A stretch of DNA of 64,000 nucleotides from Sphingobium sp. JS3065 (lineage in GTDB: Bacteria; Pseudomonadota; Alphaproteobacteria; Sphingomonadales; Sphingomonadaceae): NCBI RefSeq assembly GCF_026427355.1, contig NZ_CP102664.1, forward strand, positions 1,612,001 to 1,676,000. Reading direction: 5' to 3'. Below are positions 36,331 through 45,397 of this stretch, piece after piece. Under the pieces are notes generated by a model, which was not told the DNA's origin, searched no databases, and worked only from the letters and a program-made list of their open reading frames with translations. Every line of letters begins with the position of its first letter. Position 1 is the stretch's first letter. The translations under genes and the position numbers were made by a program.

Positions 36331-36873
36331 ATGCCGGAGCCGGATGATGGCGGCGGTCAGAGCACCGAGCCGGAGGGTATCGATCGCAAGCAGCTCGAGG
36401 CGGTCTATCGCTCCGAGGCTCCGCGCCTCAAACGGCTTCTCAAGCGCAAAATCTGGATCGAAGACGACCGCAACGATATCGTCCAGGAGGCCTTCACCCG
36501 TCTTGCTGAATCCAAATCGGGTGCGGCGTCGCAGAACCCCGGCGCGTACCTGCAGGGAATTGTCCGGCACCTCCTCGCGGACAGGGTACGGCGATGGGCC
36601 AGGGCACGATCGCATGCCATATTGGATGTGGCGATCGGTCCAGAGTCGCTTGGACCCGATGCGGCGGCCGAGATAAACCAGATGCGCGAGCGTTACCGCG
36701 CTGCCGTCGATACTCTCCCGCCGAAAACGCGTGAGGTCTATATGCTACACCGCGCGGAGGAACTGGAATATAAGCAGATCGCCGAGAGGCTTGGTATTAG
36801 TATCCGCACAGTGGAATGGCACGTGGCTCAGGCAATCATCCGGATCAGCAAGAGCATCAACACCGATGGGTGA
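36331..36873 (+). CDS. ECF sigma factor, FecI-like
   Basis: A 180-residue sigma factor with region 2 (IWIEDDRNDIVQEAFTRLAES) and region 4 (TLPPKTREVYMLHRAEELEY, then KQIAERLGISIRTVEWHVAQA). It overlaps the FecR gene by eight bases (ATGGGTGA), the standard fecI-fecR arrangement. GTG 36319 is an alternative start; neither has a strong ribosome site. It is expected to be released by FecR when the downstream TonB receptor is occupied and then to transcribe the receptor-isopeptidase unit. Confidence 0.88.
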   Translation: MPEPDDGGGQSTEPEGIDRKQLEAVYRSEAPRLKRLLKRKIWIEDDRNDIVQEAFTRLAESKSGAASQNPGAYLQGIVRHLLADRVRRWARARSHAILDVAIGPESLGPDAAAEINQMRERYRAAVDTLPPKTREVYMLHRAEELEYKQIAERLGISIRTVEWHVAQAIIRISKSINTDG

Positions 36874-37945
36874 AAATGAGATACCGGGCGATGCGCCCCG
36901 GCAGGATCAGTTGCTCGAAGAGGCCTCCTTCTGGTTCGCGCGCATGCGCGGCCCGGACGCTGAACAGTATCGCGCGGATTTTGACGCCTGGCTCGCCCTC
37001 GGGGCCGTCCATCTTGGCGCCTATAATCGCGCCGGGGAGATTTTTGCCCTCGGGAAATTTCTGGCCGAATCGCCTAATGCGGCGGCCGACAGCGATGACA
37101 ATGATGGCTCTCCGACACGTTCGCGCTGGCGCGGATTTGCGCTGCTGGCCGGTTTCCTGATGGTCGTTGGGCTCGGTGCTTGGGTCGGACAGGACTCCCT
37201 CTTGAGGACGTTTGGTAGAACCCCCGAGATCGCTTCGGTGGATCCGGCAGCGGCGCCCGACGGCCAACGGCTCTCGACGGTGGGCAGTGTGCGCCGCAGC
37301 TTCAGGCTGGACGACGGCTCGACAGTCACCCTGGACGCCGAAAGCGTTGTTTCGACGGTATTCGACAGCCAGCGGCGCGCGCTGCGCCTTGAGCGCGGGC
37401 GGGCGCGTTTCGAGGTCGCCCATGAAACCAGGCCCTTCGTCGTCCTTGCTGGTGGAGGAAGCGTGACAGCAAGGGGAACGATCTTCGACGTCATCATCAA
37501 CCCGGACAGCGGCGTGACGGTACGACTGCTGCGCGGCGAGGTGGATGTCGTGCGCCCCAGCCAGGCGGACGACGCGGACAGAGGCAAGCAGGCCATCACG
37601 CGCCTAGCGCCTGGGGAAGAACTAAGCTTCGGGGACAGCAGGCTCCCTGATCTAGCCTCGGCGACGAGGGTTCGCGATGCCGTCGCTGTCGCTTCGCTAC
37701 CAGATATTCCGGCGGCCAAAGAGTTCGACATGGCACCCTTGTCCGAGGTGATCGCCGAGGCCAATCGGGGTTCTGCAATCCCGATCCGCGTCGCCGATCC
37801 AGCGGTAGGAGCGCTCAAGGTCTCGGGTCGTTTCCGGGTCGATAACCCTGAACTGACGGCCGACCGGCTCGCAACCCTGTTCGATCTCGAAATCGACCGC
37901 ACCCACCAAAATGAGATTCTCCTCCGGTCCCGATCAACAATGTGA
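36866..37945 (+). CDS. FecR-family transmembrane sigma regulator
   Basis: A 359-residue protein. The N-terminal cytoplasmic DUF4880-type segment (ASFWFARMRGPDAEQYRADF) binds the sigma factor. One membrane helix lies at about residues 90-110 (GFALLAGFLMVVGLGAWVG). The FecR periplasmic domain follows (VRRSFRLDDGSTVTLDAES to FVVLAGGGSVTARGTIFDV), and the C-terminal STN-binding part reads VIAEANRGSAIPIRV. It passes the signal from the TonB receptor's STN domain to the sigma factor. The 95-bp gap to the receptor gene contains a hairpin. Confidence 0.88.
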   Translation: MGENEIPGDAPRQDQLLEEASFWFARMRGPDAEQYRADFDAWLALGAVHLGAYNRAGEIFALGKFLAESPNAAADSDDNDGSPTRSRWRGFALLAGFLMVVGLGAWVGQDSLLRTFGRTPEIASVDPAAAPDGQRLSTVGSVRRSFRLDDGSTVTLDAESVVSTVFDSQRRALRLERGRARFEVAHETRPFVVLAGGGSVTARGTIFDVIINPDSGVTVRLLRGEVDVVRPSQADDADRGKQAITRLAPGEELSFGDSRLPDLASATRVRDAVAVASLPDIPAAKEFDMAPLSEVIAEANRGSAIPIRVADPAVGALKVSGRFRVDNPELTADRLATLFDLEIDRTHQNEILLRSRSTM

Positions 37946-38005
37946 AGAAAATATTGCAATAGTGACCCCGTAGTTTGCAGCGTTGCTGCGATGCACCCAG
38001 AAAGC

Positions 38006-38022
38006 CTCGCCAAAATGGCGAG
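38006..38022 (+). promoter_or_regulatory. Hairpin in the receptor-gene leader
   Basis: CTCGCC-AAAAT-GGCGAG, perfect 6-bp arms, 19 bp upstream of the receptor start. It may be a weak attenuator between fecR and the receptor, or part of an operator. Confidence 0.35.
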
Positions 38023-38040
38023 ATTGGCATGGGGGAAATC

Positions 38041-40641
38041 ATGGGGTTAGTGCGGAACGGGGTTCGGATTCGGCTGCTTGCGGCGGTGGCGATTAGTGCA
38101 TCGGCGATCGCCGCGCCGGCCAGCGCACAGAATGGCGAACGGCAGGAATATAACGTCAAGGCTGGAGATCTTGGCGCCGCACTAAGAACCATCAGTCGTC
38201 TTTCGGGTCGCGAAATTATCTTCAGTGCGGAGGCGGTCAAGGGCAAACATGCTCCCCGCCTCCGCGGAACCTACAATGCTGACGACGCAGTCCGGACGTT
38301 GCTGGAGGGCAGCGACCTCACCGCCGAATTCCGAAAGGACGTCATTCTCATCCGGGGGCGATCGGAGGCGTCGGGCGAGGTAAACTATCGCCCGACGGAC
38401 CAAGAAGATATCGTCGTTACCGGTTCGCACATCAGGGGCGGCGACACGACATCGCCGCTCGTCTCTCGGTCGCGAGACCAGATTTCGGCGCGCGGCATAA
38501 CCGATCTTGGCTCATATGCTCGCAGCATTCCCCAAAATTTCACCGGGGGTCAAAATCCTGGAGTGGTCGGAAGCCTCCAGGAGGGGTCCGAAAATTTCAG
38601 TACCTCATCGACAATGAACCTGCGCGGCATCGGAGCGGACGCAACGCTGACGCTCCTGAACGGGCACAGAGTTGCCTACGACGCGATCGGCCAGGGCGTT
38701 GATATTTCCGCCATCCCCCTGGCCGCAGTCGAACGAATCGACGTCATCGCCGACGGCTCATCGGCGCTCTATGGTTCGGACGCCGTCGGCGGCGTTGCCA
38801 ATATCATACTGCGCCGAGATTTTAAGGGCGTCGAGACGTCGATCCGCTTTGGCGCCGCCACGGACGGCGGTGCCGAGCAACAACAATATTCGATCGTGGC
38901 AGGAGACCGGTGGACCGGCGGTGGCTTCATGATTGCCGGAGATTACAACAAATCGACGGCAATCAGGGCCGGCCAACGCGAGACAACGGCCAAGCTATTC
39001 CCGACTGGTATCATTTATCCCCCCCTCGATCAGATCTCAGCGGTCGTCGCCGGCCATCAGGACATCACCGACCGTCTGATCTTCGAGATCGATGGGCAAT
39101 TCAGTCGCCGCAAAGCAACTTCTGCCTTCGCCTTTCTCACGACGTCTGGCTATCAGTTCAGCGGCAACTATGGTCGCCGAAAGACGCAGTCCTATTCTGT
39201 AGCCCCTCACCTTCGCCTTCGCCTGGACGGTGGTTGGCAGGCTCAACTTTCGGGTGTCATCGGCTCAAGTGATGCAGGCGCGCTCGTGAGCAGCTATTCA
39301 CAGGGCCGCGAAACCATTCGAAATCAAATTTCCTATATCAACGATCTGCGCACGGCAGAAATTGGCGCCGACGGCCCGCTATTTTCCTTGCCGGCTGGCG
39401 AAGTACAGCTCGCTGTCGGCGCAGGATATCGGGGCAATACACTCAACACCAATATCCGATCCACGCGCGGCGCCATAACGACCACACCCACCAGCTATGT
39501 CTCGCAGCAGGATGTAGTCTTTGGCTATGGTGAGCTCTCGCTGCCGCTTGTCGGCGAGAATAATCAGCTGCCGCTCATTAGGCTGTTGAAGCTAACGGCC
39601 GCCCTCCGATACGAAGATTACGCTCATGTAGGCGGAACAGCGACGCCCAAGATCGGCCTCCGCTACTCTCCGGTTCGCGACCTTGACATAAGCGCCACGT
39701 GGGGACGGTCGTTCAAGGCGCCCACGCTGGCGCAGGCGAGCCGAACGCCCACCGGCGATCTCTTGCCGGCGGATTTCTTCGTGCCCGAGGCGCCTGGTGG
39801 CGTGCCCGTGCTGTTTCTGGGCGGTGCGATTCCAGGCCTCGCCCCGGAGCGCGCGACCAGCTGGAACACGACGATAACGTACAAACCGAGCTTCATTGAA
39901 GGCTTGCGGATCGAAGCCTCCTATTTCGAAACCCATTATCGCGACAGGGTCGTCGAACCGCTGGGCGATGGCGATGGCGTGTTTGGAAACCCAATCTACA
40001 ATGCTCTGATCCTTTATTCGCCGGCGGCGACGCAGGTAAACCAGGCAATAGCAAATCTGCCGCTTGGTCTGACGAACCAAACAGGCCAACCCTTCAATCC
40101 GGCCGCGGTCGGTGCGATCGCTGACAACCGGCTCCAGAATGCAGCAAGCCAGCACATCAAGGGCGTGGACCTAGCCATCGGCTACAGTGGCAACATCGGC
40201 CCACAAGACCGGCTGGAACTGACCGGCAACGCCACATATCTGGAGAGCGATCGAAAGCTGAGCGCGGGGCAACCGGCGCTTCAAAGGGCCGGAACAATTT
40301 TCGACCCACCGCACTGGCGTGGGAGTATCAGCGCGTCCTGGATCCACGATCAACTGAGCGTGACAGGAACTGCCAATTATATAGGGGGCACTCTCGACGA
40401 CCGCTTTCAGCCTTTCGTCCGCGTCGGATCCTTCACGAGCTTCGACCTGATTGGACAGCTTCATTCCGGCGACGATCAAGGCCCTCTCTCCGGCGTGGGA
40501 GTGACTCTCGCCGTCACGGATTTGTTCAACACGAAGCCCGCGACGATCCGAAATTCATCAGCCGCAGCGCCTCCCTATGATGCGACAAATTATCCGGTTG
40601 TTGGACGGGTGGTCAGTCTAAAGCTCACGAAGCGCTGGTAA
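38041..40641 (+). CDS. TonB-dependent transducing receptor of the lasso-peptide locus
   Basis: An 866-residue receptor. ATG 38041 follows GGGGGAA; signal peptide LLAAVAISASAIAAPASAQ. The STN signalling domain (about residues 30-110, RQEYNVKAGDLGAALRTIS) is what FecR senses. The TonB box is DQEDIVVTG, followed by the plug (STMNLRGIGADATLTLLNG, SALYGSDAVGGVANIIL) and a C-terminal barrel ending LKLTKRW. Its place between fecR and the lasso isopeptidase implies that it imports a lasso peptide across the outer membrane, as proposed for astexin-type clusters. The stop shares one base with the isopeptidase start (TAATG). Confidence 0.88.
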   Translation: MGLVRNGVRIRLLAAVAISASAIAAPASAQNGERQEYNVKAGDLGAALRTISRLSGREIIFSAEAVKGKHAPRLRGTYNADDAVRTLLEGSDLTAEFRKDVILIRGRSEASGEVNYRPTDQEDIVVTGSHIRGGDTTSPLVSRSRDQISARGITDLGSYARSIPQNFTGGQNPGVVGSLQEGSENFSTSSTMNLRGIGADATLTLLNGHRVAYDAIGQGVDISAIPLAAVERIDVIADGSSALYGSDAVGGVANIILRRDFKGVETSIRFGAATDGGAEQQQYSIVAGDRWTGGGFMIAGDYNKSTAIRAGQRETTAKLFPTGIIYPPLDQISAVVAGHQDITDRLIFEIDGQFSRRKATSAFAFLTTSGYQFSGNYGRRKTQSYSVAPHLRLRLDGGWQAQLSGVIGSSDAGALVSSYSQGRETIRNQISYINDLRTAEIGADGPLFSLPAGEVQLAVGAGYRGNTLNTNIRSTRGAITTTPTSYVSQQDVVFGYGELSLPLVGENNQLPLIRLLKLTAALRYEDYAHVGGTATPKIGLRYSPVRDLDISATWGRSFKAPTLAQASRTPTGDLLPADFFVPEAPGGVPVLFLGGAIPGLAPERATSWNTTITYKPSFIEGLRIEASYFETHYRDRVVEPLGDGDGVFGNPIYNALILYSPAATQVNQAIANLPLGLTNQTGQPFNPAAVGAIADNRLQNAASQHIKGVDLAIGYSGNIGPQDRLELTGNATYLESDRKLSAGQPALQRAGTIFDPPHWRGSISASWIHDQLSVTGTANYIGGTLDDRFQPFVRVGSFTSFDLIGQLHSGDDQGPLSGVGVTLAVTDLFNTKPATIRNSSAAAPPYDATNYPVVGRVVSLKLTKRW

Positions 40642-42866
40642 TGCTGTCATTTGCACTCGCGAGCATTGGTCTCGCCACGGCCTCGGTCTCACCGAGCGTC
40701 GCGGAAAGACCATGTGACATCACGCCCGCCCCGCCCTCACAAGCCATTACCAAGCCGACGAAAGCGTTCCGGGCGGAGGATTTGGTCGAGTTGCGCGATA
40801 TCGGCTCAACCGCTGTCTTCCCGGGACAGCTGACAGTCTCGGTGTCACCTGACCAGGCACAAGTCGCGTTTCAGGTCAGACGCGCCAATCCGGCCGCTAA
40901 TGGCTATTGCATTGCCATGCTAGTCATGAGCCTGACGCCGGACAAGCATGTCCGGCCTGTCGTCGTTGACCAAGGGGGCGAGTTCATTCGCTTTCGCTTC
41001 GATCAACTCCTTGGAAGAGCAGACGTCCCGACAGGTTTGCCCCAAGTCATTATGCCACGTTGGTTTCGTGACAGCCGCTCTTTCGCGTTCCTGAAGCGGG
41101 TGGTTGGTTCGACGCAGGTTTGGCGCGCCTTCGCCGACGGGTCAGCCAGCGTTCAGCTCAGCCATATGGCAAATGACATCGTCGACTTCAGGATCGACGA
41201 GGACGGCACGAACCTCGTTGTGGCCACTGACGGTCCGCTTCGCGTTGTCCGAGACAAGATCAGGATTGAAGGCAAAACCGGATATATATTTGATGATCGC
41301 TTCTCTCCCAATAGCAGCAGCGAGCCCTACCCTGCACCGCCGATAAAATCGGATTATGCGACGATCGACGTTGCGACCGGGGCTTCTCGGCCGGCGGAGC
41401 CAGCCGAGATCGCCTTATTTTCGGAGCATCCAGATTCTGTGCGGTCGGGAGCCGTCGACATTTCGACGTCAGTAGATGGCCGTCGTGCCTGGACGTTCAG
41501 GCAGGAAAGTGATCGTTTTCCTCGCCCGCTGGATCTGGCTGCTGAAGACGAGCATGGGGTTCGGCAGGACTGCAAGGCGGCTTCCTGTCAGGGCATTACA
41601 GGCATCATCGGTTGGTCGAATGATGGTCGACGGGTGATCTATCTCCGCCGCGAAGGCTGGGGACAAGAACTCACCGCCATTTATATGTGGAAGCTTGGGA
41701 GCCGTTTGCCGAAAAAAGTCTATCAGACTACCGGCCTCCTCCTTGATTGCCAAACTGCACAAGCCCGCCTGCTCTGTCTGAAAGAGGGATCGACCGCACC
41801 CAGAAAACTTGTTGCAATCGACCTAAGCCGCGGGAGCGAAAGGCCGATATTCGATCCGAATCCACAGTTTCGACGTGTATCGCTCGGCAAGGCAATCCGA
41901 CTTCACTGGAAAAGCATGTTTGGTGTCGAATGTTTTGGAGATGTCGTTCTGCCGGTCGGTTACAGGGAGGGAAAACGATACCCTCTAATTGTGGTTCAAT
42001 ATACATCGCGCGGCTTTCTGCGCGGGGGTACGGGCGACGAATATCCCGTACAATTGTTCGCGAATCGAGGGTATGCCGTTCTGAATATAGAGCGGCCCCA
42101 GTCCCCCGCAGCGCCTTCGAATGCCCAGAGTTATGCCGACCTCGACAAGGCTGATCTCGTCGATCTCGTTGATAGACGCAATGTGCTATCCGCTACCGAG
42201 ATTGCCGTCCACAAGCTGATCGCCAGCGGTCTTGTTGATCCGCAGCGTGTCGGCGTCACGGGAGTCAGCGATGGCGCGTCGAGCGTACAATTTGCGGGAC
42301 TCCACAGCAGTATATTTTCCGCGGCAGCAATGAGCAATTGCTGTTGGGAGCCGGCGCAACTGGCACTCCTGGGCCCCGGCATAGCGCGCCAATATCGGGA
42401 AACGGGCTGGCCATCGCTTTCGGATGCGGCACCCAACTTTTGGGCAAACCTTTCGTGGGTAGCAAATGTCCGGAAGTTGAAGTTTCCGGTATTGATGCAA
42501 ATGGCCGACAGCGAATTTCGATCCGCGATGGGGGCCTATACCGCCATGAAAGAAGTCGGGCTGCCGGTCGATCTCTTCGTCTTTCCTGACGAAACCCATG
42601 TCAAATGGCAGCCGGCCCATCGTCTTGCCGTTTATAAGCGCAGCGTAGACTGGTTCGACTTCTGGCTGAACGACTGGCGATCGAATGACCCCGAGCGCCA
42701 GACGGACATAGCTAGATGGGAAGGCCTCCGCCGTACTTGGCGCGCCGCTGACCCATTAGGGAACAACTCCCGCTCTGGAGGTTCGGCTGCCCTGTTCAAC
42801 CCACTTCGCTTACCAGAAGGGAGCAGGTCGCAAACCGGCCTCGATCCGCCTCCTGCAAGCAGGTGA
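40641..42866 (+). CDS. atxE: Lasso-peptide isopeptidase (prolyl-oligopeptidase-like, AtxE type)
   Basis: A 741-residue protein with an N-terminal signal peptide (LSFALASIGLATASVSPSVA). A beta-propeller-like half is followed by an alpha/beta-hydrolase domain. The predicted triad is Ser543 in GVTGVSDGASS, Asp623 in LMQMADSEFR and His653 in FPDETHVKW. Atypical S9 enzymes of this kind in sphingomonads and Caulobacter open the isopeptide ring bond of their own lasso peptide in the periplasm. Its start overlaps the receptor stop, and its end faces the cyclase gene 45 bp away (convergent). This gene, with the precursor, identifies the locus. Confidence 0.88.
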   Translation: MLSFALASIGLATASVSPSVAERPCDITPAPPSQAITKPTKAFRAEDLVELRDIGSTAVFPGQLTVSVSPDQAQVAFQVRRANPAANGYCIAMLVMSLTPDKHVRPVVVDQGGEFIRFRFDQLLGRADVPTGLPQVIMPRWFRDSRSFAFLKRVVGSTQVWRAFADGSASVQLSHMANDIVDFRIDEDGTNLVVATDGPLRVVRDKIRIEGKTGYIFDDRFSPNSSSEPYPAPPIKSDYATIDVATGASRPAEPAEIALFSEHPDSVRSGAVDISTSVDGRRAWTFRQESDRFPRPLDLAAEDEHGVRQDCKAASCQGITGIIGWSNDGRRVIYLRREGWGQELTAIYMWKLGSRLPKKVYQTTGLLLDCQTAQARLLCLKEGSTAPRKLVAIDLSRGSERPIFDPNPQFRRVSLGKAIRLHWKSMFGVECFGDVVLPVGYREGKRYPLIVVQYTSRGFLRGGTGDEYPVQLFANRGYAVLNIERPQSPAAPSNAQSYADLDKADLVDLVDRRNVLSATEIAVHKLIASGLVDPQRVGVTGVSDGASSVQFAGLHSSIFSAAAMSNCCWEPAQLALLGPGIARQYRETGWPSLSDAAPNFWANLSWVANVRKLKFPVLMQMADSEFRSAMGAYTAMKEVGLPVDLFVFPDETHVKWQPAHRLAVYKRSVDWFDFWLNDWRSNDPERQTDIARWEGLRRTWRAADPLGNNSRSGGSAALFNPLRLPEGSRSQTGLDPPPASR

Positions 42867-42911
42867 AAATCCCGCCAAGCCCTCGAATGTTTTGGCGCAC
42901 CATGTGGCTAT

Positions 42912-44675
42912 TTAATCGAGCGAGGACACGCCAGGCGCGATCCATTGGTCTAGCCAAGCCTCCGTGTCGAGCAACGCCATCAGCCTCAAATAATATACTG
43001 GGTCTCGGCACCGACCCGTTCGAAAAATCTCGTCCAACTCGGTCCGATTCAGAATCCCCTGCCGGCTGAGATGTCCGTAGGAGAGGCGCTCGCGAATTTG
43101 CTCAATACGGGCGTCTAGCAGGGCAAGAATGAAACTGTCTGGCCCAGCCTTTGTCGTCCGGTTAAGAATCGTGCCCGGAAGCTGGGTGGAAAATGCATCG
43201 CGAATGAAAGCGCGATTTCGTCCGCCCGTGCAAGCGCGCCAACTTGGTATAGCCAGGCAAAGCTCGACTATCGGTTGGGCGGCGATCGGGTTCACTACGG
43301 TGAATGGAAGGTCAGGCGAATAGCCCTCGACATGATGTTGCATACGAAGCAGCATGTTGATGTGCCCCGCCTTGCCGGGAATCAAACGATCGTTCGGCGT
43401 CAACCACGGATGTTCGATTGGAAGGTGCGCCTGAGCGGCCAAGAGTTCTTCGCTGAGCAATTGCGGTGTCGGCTTCCAGCGGCATTTGCCGCCATCGTGC
43501 ACCACTAGACGGGCGGTTTCCAAGATGACCCTGAAAAGGCTTGTCCGGGTTAGCGAAGCAACGTCTAACATCGTCGCGAGACTGGGACCGATCCCCTGCA
43601 GCAAGAAGCGATCAATTATCGGGCGCACCGATGCGCTATTATAGAATATGTTGTCGCCGCCGTTGCCGGTGAAAATGGCTGCGACATTTTGTGACTGGGC
43701 AATCCTGGCTACCGCCGCTCGATAGGCCTGCTCATGGATTCGGCCAGACGGGCGTGGCAAATGACTGGCGACTGATTTGCCGAGATCAATGTCTTCCAGA
43801 TGATAAAATTCTTCCAGCAATTCGACCTGCGCATGCTGCGACATACATTTGGCATATGGGCGCTCGTCGCCGTTTGGATCCTGCGTACTTATCGTGAGGG
43901 CCGTCACGTTCGTACGGCTTCTGGCAAGGCATGCCAGGACGACGGAAGAATCCAGGCCGCCGGAAAGTGTGGCCACGACATTATCAAACTGCGAGGCGAA
44001 GGCAGCAACGCAGTTTTGAATTGTCCGCTCTACCTTCACATCCAGCACTGGATCCGCGGCATCTCCCCGACTGTCCACATAGCTCCACGGTGACCATAGC
44101 TGCGCGATGGCCGTGGTCTGACTGGAAATTGTAATCTCTGTTCCTGGCAGCAATTCTCGGAATTCGAGCAGAGCCGTATGAGGGCTCGGCAGGTCTCTGA
44201 GATAGAGATAATGTGCCAAAGCTTGCCAATCGACACTGCCGCGAGCGAGGCCAGCCTGAACAAGAAGCTTGGCCCGGGACGCGAAGGCGACATAGTCATG
44301 GCCCCGGACATAGAGGCAGGATAGCGTGCCCAGCGGCGCTCGAAGGACATGATGACCAGTGGCCCCCCTGTGCAAGGCAATATAGCTTCCCCAATAGCGC
44401 TCCAGAAGATGGCGAACTGAACTGGCGGTGATCTGATCTGCCTCTTTGCCATCCAGCTGCCGTTGACGCTCGGGCGGACCAAAAGTCGGAAAGAGGGATC
44501 CGAGAATGACGCCGGTTTCCCCAAGGTCGATCACGTCCGCGGGTGCGTTGGTGAAGAGCAGATAGTCCTTTGTCCGCTTCGTCAGGACAAGACCGGTCCC
44601 GGCCATTAACTGGTCGGACCGTCGTTCCCGGCTGTCTGACTCACTTTCGAGCAAGATCACATACTGAAACGGCAT
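42912..44675 (-). CDS. atxC: Lasso cyclase (asparagine-synthetase B-like, C protein)
   Basis: A 587-residue enzyme. An N-terminal glutaminase-like fold lacks the usual Cys2 (it begins MPFQYV), and the ATP-pyrophosphatase domain has S238-GGLDS in VVATLSGGLDSSVVLACLA and the later FTGNGGDNIFYNS. In lasso synthesis this enzyme adenylates the ring Asp or Glu side chain and joins it to Gly1 of the core. The start overlaps the B-protein stop by one base (TGATG). The loss of Cys2 fits a lasso cyclase rather than true asparagine synthetase. Confidence 0.9.
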   Translation of the reverse strand: MPFQYVILLESESDSRERRSDQLMAGTGLVLTKRTKDYLLFTNAPADVIDLGETGVILGSLFPTFGPPERQRQLDGKEADQITASSVRHLLERYWGSYIALHRGATGHHVLRAPLGTLSCLYVRGHDYVAFASRAKLLVQAGLARGSVDWQALAHYLYLRDLPSPHTALLEFRELLPGTEITISSQTTAIAQLWSPWSYVDSRGDAADPVLDVKVERTIQNCVAAFASQFDNVVATLSGGLDSSVVLACLARSRTNVTALTISTQDPNGDERPYAKCMSQHAQVELLEEFYHLEDIDLGKSVASHLPRPSGRIHEQAYRAAVARIAQSQNVAAIFTGNGGDNIFYNSASVRPIIDRFLLQGIGPSLATMLDVASLTRTSLFRVILETARLVVHDGGKCRWKPTPQLLSEELLAAQAHLPIEHPWLTPNDRLIPGKAGHINMLLRMQHHVEGYSPDLPFTVVNPIAAQPIVELCLAIPSWRACTGGRNRAFIRDAFSTQLPGTILNRTTKAGPDSFILALLDARIEQIRERLSYGHLSRQGILNRTELDEIFRTGRCRDPVYYLRLMALLDTEAWLDQWIAPGVSSLD

Positions 44676-45340
44676 CAGATCACGAGAATGGGCACGTAAC
44701 CGGCAACATTCTCGAGCCTGTCATTGAGCACGAGGTCTCCCGATTGCGCCCAACAATGGGCTGAAAATGGCCTGGCTTGAACGCCGACGACGAACGATGG
44801 GAAATAGCCGCGGACGTGGCTTGCACGCAGGAAAGACAATGTGCGCACCAGACAGCGATCAGCGACGGGAAATATATAGTCCAGTTTCGCAAAGCTCGCG
44901 GCGATCAAAAAATAGGTTTCCAGGCCGCTGTCCTGTCGAGGGGCGTATCGAGCACGGCTCCGAAATGTGTCAGCACGCAGCCGATTGAGGCCCATTGCCC
45001 GGCACTTGATCGCCATATTGATCTGGATGGCCGCAAGTTGTGCTGTCAGAGTCCAGTGTGGCCGGACGCATGCCGGCAGAATCAATTCCCGCTCCGCGGC
45101 AGGAAGAATTGCCGTGTCCGGGTTCGACGCGACCGTCGGCTCCTCCACGATCAGCTTTTGCCGCACAAGAAGGGCGATGTTTTCACAAGCTGGGTCGGTA
45201 GTCTCGGGCTGTGCTATAACTTCGCGTAGCGCCATTTCGAGCGAAGGCGGCAAGGCGAAATAGCGATCCGCTTCAAGATCCAGAAGGATGAGTTTGTCTG
45301 CTTTGGCAGCATAGAGATTGTCACGAAGGCGATAGCGCAT
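44675..45340 (-). CDS. atxB: Lasso B protein: fused RiPP recognition element and leader peptidase
   Basis: A 221-residue protein. The first 80 residues are PqqD-like (RYRLRDNLYAAKADKLILL, then DLEADRYFALPP), the part that binds the leader. The rest is the transglutaminase-like protease with Cys163 (DRCLVRTLSF), His195 (SAHCWAQ) and Asp207 (NDRLENV). It cuts after the leader Lys next to the conserved Thr. B1 and B2 are fused, as usual in proteobacteria. I start at ATG 45340, not GTG 45367, because a terminator-like hairpin at 45361-45389 covers the GTG. Confidence 0.87.
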   Translation of the reverse strand: MRYRLRDNLYAAKADKLILLDLEADRYFALPPSLEMALREVIAQPETTDPACENIALLVRQKLIVEEPTVASNPDTAILPAAERELILPACVRPHWTLTAQLAAIQINMAIKCRAMGLNRLRADTFRSRARYAPRQDSGLETYFLIAASFAKLDYIFPVADRCLVRTLSFLRASHVRGYFPSFVVGVQARPFSAHCWAQSGDLVLNDRLENVAGYVPILVI

Positions 45341-45360
45341 GCCCAATACCCCCAAGGAAA

Positions 45361-45389
45361 GGCGCACCTCACATCCTGCAAGGCGCGCC
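45361..45389 (-). terminator. Hairpin between lasso precursor and B gene
   Basis: On the minus strand, GGCGCGCCT pairs with AGGTGCGCC (nine pairs, one G-U) around an 11-base loop and is followed by TTTCCTT. It starts 8 bp after the precursor stop. It can act as a partial terminator or 3' stabiliser, giving more precursor mRNA than enzyme mRNA, a common design in lasso operons. Confidence 0.7.
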
Positions 45390-45397
45390 CCACCCTT

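Noticed and set aside
36866..37945. Longer FecR start at 36731
   Set aside because: The extra N-terminus is the sigma-factor gene read in another frame; ATG 36866 gives the usual fecI-fecR overlap.
42867..42911. ABC exporter gene for the lasso peptide
   Set aside because: The gap between the isopeptidase and cyclase genes is only 45 bp, and no ABC transporter is encoded anywhere in the locus.
45341..45367. GTG 45367 as the start of the lasso B protein
   Set aside because: It falls within the hairpin after the precursor; ATG 45340 gives the normal PqqD-like N-terminus.
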